A DNA stretch of 64,000 nt from Phymorhynchus buccinoides (taxonomy: Eukaryota; Mollusca; Gastropoda; Neogastropoda; Raphitomidae), in contig CM065698.1 of the NCBI GenBank assembly GCA_017654935.2, positions 44,096,661 to 44,160,660 of the forward strand, in the 5' to 3' direction. This document shows positions 49,719 to 60,323 of the stretch, one piece after another. Numbering within the stretch: position 1 is the stretch's first letter; the number at the start of each line of letters is the position of its first letter. The notes beneath the pieces were generated by a model. That model saw only the letters and a program-made list of their open reading frames with translations. It did no database searches and was not told the origin of the DNA. The position numbers were made by a program, and so were the translations under genes.

Positions 49719-52306
49719 CGGTACGTGCGTGTATGTGTGGGTGGGGTGTGTATGTGTATGCCTATTTGCATGTGCGTGAGCGATTATTTCGTGTTGTTGA
49801 ATTTGTTGCTTCTTAATTTTTGTTGTTGTTAAGCGCATAGAGCTCCACATTGGTGGAGGAATGCGCTATATAAATGATTCACTATTATTATTATTATTAT
49901 TATCACAGCCTCCAGCGCTAGTAGGGATTTTTTCAATTCTTCAATATCTGAGTTCTGACTAACTAACTTCCTTTAAAATTTTAAATCTATCATAAAATTA
50001 TTATCCTTCTACATAGCATACGGAGTACCTAAAAATACTTAAATTATTCCTGACCACTTTGGCTCTATCTTCTCCCCATACTATCTCATCAGTTCACTTT
50101 CTACCCTATCTTTGCTGAACTTATTTTCTTTCCTTTTTCGTACTACCCCCTAAAGTGCAGCAGAATCTTCAACGTGATGAAGTTGGCTGCCTGAGGCGAA
50201 GAAGAAGAAGAGGGATCCCATGCCAGAGTTCATGCAGGCAGAAGTGCAGACGCTGCTGAGGAGGATGACCATCCAGGGCTCCCAATCCCGCAAAACAAGG
50301 GGTCCCAGGGACTCCTTCACTTACAGTATAGAGGGTCCTGGAAGCGGGGTAGAGGGTCCTAGTGGCATTACGAATGCTAAAAAAGAATTTTTCTAGTGCA
50401 TCCCTGGGACCCCCTGCACATTCTTTTAGAGCGTCCTTTAGAATTTTTGTACTTCATAGATCCCCAAATGGGGGGGTGTCCTTGGGAACCCTGACCATCT
50501 TTATTATTACTATCATTATAATATTATTATTGACTCTCACAGCCTCCAGCGCTAGTGGGGATGGCACCAGGGATCCCATGCCAATGTTCATGCAGGCAGA
50601 AGTGCAGACGCTGCTGAGGAGGATGACTGGCTTCGACATCTTGAAGGTGGCCGGCCCTTTCAAAAATCCCCTGAAGAAACCCAAGTACAAACTGCTGACT
50701 GATGAGGAGCTTGCACAGGTATTGGTTTAAACAATTATTTTTTTTTATTGAGTATCACATAGTAAAGCAGCAACATAAACAAATGAGAACGAGCACAACA
50801 AGCGTAAAACTTAAATACAAGGCTCTTAGGTATTGTACTGTATTGTATTGCGTTGTATTGTTTTCTACTGCAAGAATCCCCACAAGAAGCCAGGCATGTC
50901 AATCTTCAGAGAATTCTCTGAATTCAGAGAAAAGTGGATGTGGAAAAGTCAAATGACAGAGGGGGTTTTAAGCTTCAGGAGATGCTTTTTCCCCTGATTT
51001 TAACAAGTTTTATGCATTCATCTTCAAGAGAAATGCCCCCTGATCAACATCAAGGGCTTGTTACCCCTTGACCACACCAAGAGACAACATCTTATGAACC
51101 CAAAAATATTTTCAGAGAAAAGTGGATGTGGAAAAGTCAAATGACAGAGGGGGTTTTAAGCTTCAGGAGATGCTCTTTTCCCTGGTTTTAACAGTTTTAT
51201 ACATTCATCTTCAAGAGGAATGCCCCCTGATCACCATCAAGGGCTTTTTACCCCTTGACCACACCTAGAGACAACATGAACCCCCAAATATTTTCAGAGA
51301 AAAATGCTTTTCCCCCCATTGCCCTGCCTGGAAACCCAAGTGTAAATTGCTGACTGATGAGCTTACACGTGATGTATATGTATTGTATTGTATTCAGGGC
51401 TCCCAGGGACCCCCATTTGGGGGTCTATGAAGTACTAAAATTCTAAAGGACCCTCTAAAAGAATGTGCAGGGGGTCCCAGGGATGCATTTTAATTAGCAA
51501 CATTCTTTTTAGCATTCTCAATGCCACTGGGACCCTCTATCCTGCCTCTAAGACCCTCTATACTGTATGGAGTCCCTGGGACCCCTTGTTTTGAGGTATG
51601 ATTGGGAATGGGAGCCCTGGTATTGTATTTACAGTATATTGTATCCTACAGCTAAAATCCCCAGTTTAAACCCAAGTACAAACTGCTGACAGATGAGGAG
51701 CTAGCACAGGTACTTGGTTGTAGGTTTTTTATGTGGCGTCGTGTCATGTCATGTTGAGGGATGTGTCATCTTTCATCCCAAAACCTCAAAGATCAACTGC
51801 TGAACTATGCGAAGCTGGCATAGCTATTACAAAGAGTAGACAACAGGTTCAACAATTCAATGATTTGTTATTATCAAGTACTATATTTTCCGTACTATGA
51901 TGCGCACCAAACTTTAAGGCGCATCTTCCAAATTTTTAATTTAAAAAATCAGATTTTGTTATTATGTTTTCATACTATAGTAGTATGAATAAAAGTATTG
52001 CCTTGTAGTAAAAATAAATACAGTATTTTATTTTACTATCTGCATAGAAAGAAAGGATTGTGTTCAGTTTTATTTTGATTTGAGACATTTATAAATTTTA
52101 TTTTAAAGTGACTGAATTTTAATTGGAACATTGTACTTAGTCATGCATGCATCGCATAGCCTCAACTAGAAAATAAGAGTTAATAATTAATGGACTGGAA
52201 AAAAATCTGGCACAATAAAAAAATCTAAACAAAACTGTGATAGTGCATCATAACATGATGAACAAAAAAACAACACTCGTACATGCACACACGCACACGC
52301 ACACGC

Positions 52307-52354
<48 letters not shown>

Positions 52355-53455
52355 AGATATAATTAAATTTTGCCATAAAGATGGTGCTAAGAATATCCTT
52401 AGTAAATAAACAGAAAACCTAATTTAAATATTTTAGTTTTTTAATTTAATGTCAATTGAAGTTTGACTTTCAAATTCAAGATTCACCATTTGCAGAAATA
52501 TGACATAGAAGAGAGAGTTTTTGCCCTTTATTTGTATTTATTTGGTTTTAAATGATTAAATAAACAAACACTCACTTAAATTTTCAATTTATATTTTGGA
52601 TAGAGATAGAGATAATTATACACTAAATAGACGTTTGGTATGTTTAGGGTTGTTGACTAATTTTTGCTTTTGTTCAAAAACATGCAGAGTGACTTAATCA
52701 CTTATGGCGTTATGCAAGATTTTCCCATGCATCATTACAAATTTTGCCACAAATATGATTTTCTGTCCTTCTTCTTCGGTCGCTCAGACAGTTTCCTGTC
52801 AGTTATGAGCGCAGATGCGTCATGCTGCCATTATACGCCTAACTAAGAAATATTTAGGCCCAGCAAATCTGACTTCGGCTGCAGGAAATGTTTTTGAAAG
52901 CGGGGTGTGTTTTTTTAAAGCAGGAGAATGGACCAGTAAGGCAGAAAGATAGTAGATGACAGTAAGCAAAGGGAAAAGGCAGAATCAAAGAGAGTGACAG
53001 ATTGGAGGAAGTTACAAGCACAGGTCTTCCAGAGGGTGGGGTAGCTATTTATACGAAAGACACCCCCCCCCCCCCCGGTATCCCCACGCAGGGAGTTTTA
53101 TGTCCGATGTATTATTATTAATTGATTTCATTTTTCTTCGCCAGTTGCAAAAGGAGGCCGACCACAAGATGAAGTACCGCATGCAGATCCCGCCCTTTAT
53201 GAAAGTGCGTCAGCCAATCAGAGAAGTGCTTTCAAATGACCCTGACCTTGCGGGTCTGGACAGCAGCAAGTACATTTTCACCGACATCAGTTTCGGCATC
53301 AAGGACAGGGTATGTATTTTAATTTATCAATATTTGAAATGTTGTATTTCTATACTTTTTTTATAGTCCAAAAAATACGTTAAACTTGAGTTCCTACCTG
53401 GGTACAGTGAATTTTCCCTATCACTTTGCACTAGGCCTTAGGGTCTGAACGTGGA

Positions 53456-53489
<34 letters not shown>

Positions 53490-53565
53490 GTGCCCATGCA
53501 CTTAGCATGCGTTAAACTTAAACCCAGTGGCAACGAAAAAGTTGTCATTTTGGTCAAAATGTAAC

Positions 53566-53601
<36 letters not shown>

Positions 53602-55194
53602 CCCCCTCCTTCCTTCCTCATCAGTCACACATAAATCACATGCAAAAACAACAATGAAAAAAATTGGGTGGCGCGCCTCTGGCTGCGACGAGCTCTGCAG
53701 GTGGGAGCAACCCGAATTTCACAGAGAAGACGCGTCTGTGACTATAAACTACCTAATAATAATAATAATACCATGCATTTTAGTGAATGAGGCTTTACTA
53801 CAACAACAAAAAGAAAGACAACAACAAGAAAACCCTAATCCATGGTAGGGTGTGTGTCTTTCAGCAAAGGGTGATGGTGGTGAGAGAGCCTGACGGAACG
53901 CTGCGTAGGGCGGACTGGGAGGAGCGCGACCGCATCAACCAGATCTACAGCCCTGTGGAGGGACGGCAACTGGAGATGCCCAATATGTTTGCCGAGGAGC
54001 AGTTAGAGGTAAATTCTACTCCTGGGCTGCAAATAGTTTCCCTGCCTTCTGGAAGTTCCGTGCCACCTGGACATGCCCAAAATGTTTGCCGAGGAGCAGT
54101 TAGAGGTAAATTCTACTCCTGGGCTGCAAATAGTTTCCCTGCCTTCTGGAAGTTCCGTGCCACCTGGACATGCCCAAAATGTTTGCCGAGGAGCAGTTAG
54201 AGGTAAATTCTACTCCTGGGCTGCAAATAGTTTCCATGCCTTCTGGAAGTTCTGTGCTAAATCTACAGCCCTGTGGATGGACGGCAACTGGAGATGCCCA
54301 AAATGTTTGCCGAGGAGCAGTTGGAGGTAAATTCTACTCCTGGGCTGCAAATAGTTTCCATGCCTTCTGGAAGTTCTGTGCTAAATCTACAGCCCTGTGG
54401 ATGGACGGCAACTGGAGATGCCCAATATGTTTGCCGAGGAGCAGTTAGAGGTAAATTCTACTCCTAGGCTGCAAATAGTTTCCCTGCCTTCTGGAGGTTC
54501 TGTGCCACCTGGAGATGCCCCAAATGTTTGCCGAGGAGCAATTAGAGGTAAATTGTACTCCTGGGTGGCAAATAGTTTCCCTGTCTTCTGGAAGTTCTGT
54601 GTCACCTGGAGATGATGAAAATATTTGTCGATGAACACTTGAAGGCTAGTTCTCTCCTTTGTACAAATAGTTTCCCTGCCTTCTGGACGTTCTGTGCCAC
54701 CTGGAGATGCCGAAAATGTTTGTCGAAGAATACTTGGAGGTTAGTTCTCCCCTTGGGTGCAAATAGTTTCCCTGCCTTCTGGAAGTCCTGTGGTACATCT
54801 ACAGCTCTTTGGAGGGTTGGCAACTGGAGATACCAAAACAGTTTTGCTGAGGAACACTTAGACTTAGAGGTTAGTTCTTGTAAAGACACTCAAAGAAGCA
54901 CTATTATCATGTGACGTCAGCGCTTCATGTCCCATATCGAAAGTAAAGCTCCGACTGTTGGCGACAGAACTTCCGGTTCAGCTGTGTTCAACTTATGAAT
55001 GGGATAGGTCTAATTTTTGTTGTTAAATCGCTTGGATATTTACGTTGTAAACTTTTATCATGATGTCAGGTAAGCCTGTTGCTACTGTGGGGTGTCCGGC
55101 AAGCAAATTTAGGTACAGGTGATTACATTTTACACAATGAAAAAGCCACAAATCGAGTTGCTGTCAGCAGTTTACATGCAGAGAGAGACAGAGA

Positions 55195-55231
<37 letters not shown>

Positions 55232-57701
55232 GAGGAGGTGGTGTGAATACATTTGCAGCCCGTGGATAAGCAACCTATTCATTTTCTTTATTTATTTATT
55301 TTCTTTGTTCTTTTTTCTTTCTTTCTTTCTTTCTTCCTTCCTTCCTCTCTTCCTTCTTTCTTTCATTCCTTCCTTCTTTCTTACTCCCTCATTGACGATG
55401 TCATAACTTTTGATGTTATAGCCCTGTAATTATACTTTTTGGTTTTATTAAACAAGTCGGGAAAAATATATCTAGACCATTTTCTCAGATTAAGTCTAAC
55501 CGGTCTCTTTTAAATTTTATGATAAACAAATCGATAATTTCTCAGTTTTCATCTGGCAGTGAAGGGGTTAATGTCATAGTGCTTTGTATTTCAGGCACTG
55601 TTGAAGACAGACAAATATGTCTACGTGTTGGACAATGCCTGCGTGCAGTTTGAGCCAGACCACCCAGATTTTATTAGGGTGAGTCAGAAATATTGTGTTG
55701 TGTTGTATCGTATTGTGTTGTCGTTCATTGTACTGGACAAGAAGATGCAGCGTCAGTGAATACGATAATGCATAGCGTCAGTGAAATTCAGAAACCTCGT
55801 ATCTCCATTTTGGTAGTTTTGAGAAAAATGAAAAGAAAAATGTTAAAAAAATTAACCGTGTTTACCACAAGTTATTAACTATGATGAATATGTTGTTCGA
55901 GACATTGCAAGTTTAGTGCTGCATTTTGTTAAAATTACTTCTTTTTTTTTTTTAATACTTGAAAGGAATGAAGATACGAAGTTTTTGTCCTTAAGTTGAT
56001 CTGAATTTGGGACTTACGAGTTTTTCTTCTATTTACACAGCCTCATTTACCCCAGATAGAAAGTCGTTAGAGATACGAGCTTTTGGTGGAAGGTTTCAGG
56101 GAAAATGAGAGAGCTGACTATGTATCTAACTAAAAAACCCACCAAAATCGACAATATATTATGCAAGTTTGTTTGTTTTAGGTGTCTGCGTTCCATTTAG
56201 CATCCGTTCACTATAGCACAATGTGTGTGTGTGTGTGTGTGCGCACGTGTGTATGTGTGTGCGTGTGTTGAGTGAAGGATGCTTGTGATTGGGTTGGGCT
56301 TTTGATTCAGATATCCTGATTAACAGTGATGCACCGAGGATGAAAATGTGATAGGACAAACTGTCCTGAAACAAGAAAACTAATAGGACAAACTGTCCAG
56401 AAACAAGAAAACTAATAGGACAAACTGTCCTGAAACAAGAAAACCAATAGGACAAACTGTCCTGAAACAAGAAAACTAATAGGACAAACTGTCCTGAAAC
56501 AAGAACATCAATAGGACAAACTGTCCTGAAACAAGAAAACTAATAGGACAAACTATCCAGAAACACGGAAATCAATAGGACAAACTGTCCTGAAACAAGA
56601 AAATCGATAGGACAAACTGTCCTGAAACAAGAACATCAATAGGACAAACTGTCCTAGAAGAAAATCAATAGGACAAACTGTCCTGGAACAAGAAAATCAA
56701 TAGGACAAACTGTCCTGGAACAAGAAAATCAATAGGACAAACTGTCCTGAAGCAAGAAAATCAATAGGACAAACTGTCCTGGAACAAGAAAATCAATAGG
56801 ACATATTGTCCCGGAACAAGAAAATCAATAGGACATAATATTGTCCTGGCTCTAGTAAAAATCAGTAAGATTGATTTGACTGATTGATTGATTTAATTTA
56901 AAGTCTGTTCACAGCAATGGCATGGGTGCAACTTTTCATGGAATACAAGGATTTTCAGTTTTTGAATTTTACTGGAAAAGGAATTTCTTTTTTTTATAAA
57001 TTTTTCAAATAAGATCTTTGTGTGTCTACTGTATTTTTCAAAACACTTTAAGATAAGCATTTGTATATATTGTGCTAAAAGCAAACTAAAATACCTTCAT
57101 AAATAATTTTTTCTTCAGCTGCAGGGGGACATTACCCCTGGACCCCGGCCTTTCAGATTTTTTTTAATTTTGTGTAGTTGCACCCATGCAATGGTGATGT
57201 TAGACTTTAAAAAAAGATGAAGAAATAAATGAATTAATGCGAGCTGAAAAAGCGTGTGCGTGTGTGTGCGCGCGCACACATCTATGCGTGTATGCGCGCT
57301 ACATATTTATGTGTGTGTGCTTATCAACAACAATATAGTAATCAAACGTAAACTAATGAATCAATTTATAACAAATAAAAAATCTCAGAGCTGGATGTAA
57401 CCTTTGTCACAGTTTGTGATGTCAATCATTTCAGGGCTGTAAATGATGTCTTTCAATTTGTTTACGTTTTAGTTATATATATTTCAAAGGAAAAGAAACG
57501 TTTGCAGGTTTGCCACCGAACGTTCGAGGTGATAGACTCCAAACATCACTACGAGATGCTTCGATCGACGCGCCATTTCGCCTCCATGGCGTTTTATCTG
57601 GTCTGGTACAAGAAGGTGGACTATCTCCTTATTGACATGATCAACAGAGAATTGTAAGTTGAACACATATCTTTTTGTCTCTGAGTCTGTTTGTCTACCT
57701 C

Positions 57702-57737
<36 letters not shown>

Positions 57738-60292
57738 AAGAGATGAACTTATGTCAGCTATTACATAAACTTATGCATTATACAGTGGAACCTCCCTTAT
57801 AAGACCTTCAAAAATCATGTGAAAATCCGTTTAACGTCCTTCGGTCTGAAACAGACACATATGGGACATTAGTAGATATAAAGATGGTGGGAACGATCCA
57901 GGAGGCAATGCCCGGAGGCAGTGCAACTCCAGGAAAGTCCCGAATTTTTAACGACACATGTATAATCTGATAAACAAAAATCATCCAAAATGAGGTCTTA
58001 TAAAGGAGGGGTCTTATAAGGGAGGTAATTTTAATACTTGCAAAGAAGGGCAATGTCTCAGAGAAGTAGGTCTTATATGGGAGGGAGTCTAATAATGGGA
58101 AGTCTTATAAGGGAGGATCCACTGTATCATTTATTTTTGGATAAACATAAAACAAGTATGTAATTCAGTTTTTCATTACGCATGTCTCTTTGTGTGCTTG
58201 TGTGTTATCTGCATGTCTTGTTCGCCTATCAATTTGAGTGTGTGTGAGTGTTTGTGTGTGTGTCAAGTCAAGTCAAGTCAAAATTTTATTTCCAGATGGG
58301 AACATTTTGTAAGCAAACGACATGCTTTTTTTTAGCAAGCCATCCATGAAAAAAGGATGTAAAGAAAAATAAAGAACTAAACATTCCGAAGTAGCGAACA
58401 AGAAAAAGAAAACAAACGAGTAAACAATTAATTGAAGAAACAAGCAAATATTCGAAAACCAGGAAGGAGGATTGGGACTGGGTGAATAACACATTATGTA
58501 CAATATCAACACCAACAAAACATTTAAAACATCACATTTACTTAACCAAATATGTTATGTAGGCTACATTTCCATTATTTCAAATAAATGGAATAAAGTG
58601 ATCAATTATGTCCTGTTAAAGAGATATATTTTAATTTTGTTCTTGAAGTAGTTCTTGCTTTTTCATGTTTTTTTAAATGGAGTGTGTGTGTGTTTCTGTG
58701 TGTGTGTGTGTGTCACTGTATGTGTGTGTGGCGTGTGTGTGTGTGTGTGTGTGTGTTTCTGTGTGTGTGTGTCACTGTGTGTGTTTCTCTATGTGTGTGT
58801 GTGTGTATCACTCTGTGTGTGTGTGTGTGTGTTTCTCTGTGTGTGTGTGTGTATCACTCTGTGTGTTTCTGTGTGTGTGTGTATCACTCTGTGTGTGTCA
58901 CTGTGTGTGTGTGTTTCTCTATGTGTGTGTGTGTGTATCACTCTGTGTGTGTGTGTGTGTGTTTCTCTGTGTGTGTGTGTATCACTCTGTGTGTTTCTGT
59001 GTGTGTGTGTATCACTCTGTGTGTGTCACTGTGTGTGTGTGTTTCTCTATGTGTGTGTGTGTGTATCACTCTGTGTGTGTGTGTGTATCACTCTGTGTGT
59101 GTCACTGTGTGTGTTTTCAGGCTGTCAGATGCTGGTGATCTGGTCCGACTTTACTGCATGGTTCATCCTGAGTCTTCCATTGCTCAGCAAGTTAAAGCTG
59201 AACCCTCTCAAGATGTCATCGCCATTCTGAAGGTACAATCTACTGTATTTTTCAAACAATTAGGCGCTTGTGTGTATAAGGCGGTTTGCAAGAAAAATCT
59301 GAAAAAAATTAAAGTAAAAGGCGCCCTTGTTTATAAGGCAATAGGCACCTCGCATACGAAAGTCGAACTTCGAAGCCTGTGCGCGTCCGGTAAACATTTG
59401 CCGACCGCCATTACTGCTGTCATAAACGAGAGTTGGCTCCCCTTTCAATTCATCCAAGTTCTGTTTGTGCGACTTCCTGTTGTGTTTGCATTTTACAAGA
59501 CTTTTGAGGACTGCTGGCTAGTTTAACAGGGCTCCCAATCGTCCCGCAAAACAAGGGGTCCCAGGGACTCCTTCACTTACAGTATAGAGGGTCCTAGAGG
59601 CAGGATAGAGGGTCCCAGTGGCATAGTAAATGCTAAAAATATTTTTTCTAGTGCATCCCTGGGACCCCCTGCACATTCTTTTATCATTTAGAATAGTGCT
59701 TCATAGACCCTCAAATGGGGGTCCCTAGGAGCCCTGAGTTATAACATCAGCTATCTGAAATGAGATTTTAGTGCTTGCGATTTTGATTGACCAAGATTTC
59801 CATTGTATTGGGATTTACCATATTTTTCGGACTATAAGGCAATGCAGTGGAGTGCACTTAACACAAAACTGGATAACGTGAAATATTGGTTGAGGCACAA
59901 ACATCTGTTTGTATGGACGAAACCCCTCTTTATTATTACTTAATGCTTAACACAAAATACTGGTTAACGCACACAAAAATCTTTGTCCCCTGAATTTCGC
60001 TTTAAGAGTATTCCGCTGTACTTTTCCCTGCATCTTATAACATGACTAATAATAAGAACAGTAAGAAAATGTAATAACATAATCGGATTTTTGTGTACAA
60101 TTTGGGGGGGTGCGCCTTATAATTAGGTAGTAGGCACTTTATTGTCACGGAGGCGTCACTGTGAAATTCAGGCTGCTCCCACCCAGAGAACGCGTCGCAG
60201 CCAGAGGCTTTTTTTCTTTGGGTAAATTTGGACCAAATGACAACATTTTCGTTGCCACTGGGTTTAACGTGTGCTAAGTGCATGGGCACACG

Positions 60293-60323
<31 letters not shown>

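Larger units (their letters stand above)
47184..49905 (+). mobile_element. CR1/L2-like LINE, 5' truncated, sense in MRPS22 intron 1
   Basis: Starts inside the end of the endonuclease domain (a SDHF motif at about 47202-47213, with an in-frame stop just before at 47181) and runs through an intact reverse-transcriptase ORF. Its 3' UTR contains (GA)n 49525-49566 and (GT)n 49655-49717. The 3' end has paired words AAGCGCATAGAGCTC and GCGCTATATAAAT followed by (ATT)n at 49883-49903. That tail layout is typical of the L2/CR1 group. Loss of the endonuclease makes it immobile by itself, but the unbroken 2.2-kb ORF suggests a young insertion. Confidence 0.85.
44163..50542 (+). other. MRPS22: MRPS22 intron 1
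   Basis: 6.4 kb. It contains an inverted-repeat pair with a LINE fragment (44311-44745), two minus-strand LINE fragments (45715-45897 and 46587-46912), TIR elements, the open LINE (47184-49905), partial exon 2 copies and a hAT-like MITE (50274-50493). Confidence 0.8.

Noticed and set aside
53787..54914. Overlapping plus-strand frames encoding repeated [15 protein letters not shown] peptides
   Set aside because: They are read-through of the duplicated exon 4 ends and intron bases; conserved protein continues at 55595, so these are not separate genes.
56351..56848. CRISPR-like array of regularly spaced repeats
   Set aside because: The linkers are themselves near-identical and the genome is animal; it is a 32-bp minisatellite, not repeats with unique spacers.
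58655..59526. 280-codon frame reading through the GT satellite into exon 7
   Set aside because: The upstream half is GT-repeat translation; only 59121-59232 is exon, fixed by the TTTTCAG acceptor and MRPS22 similarity.
59233..59526. Open frame continuing after MRPS22 exon 7
   Set aside because: GTACAA is a good donor and the following peptide has no family similarity, while exon 8 restores the conserved C-terminus.
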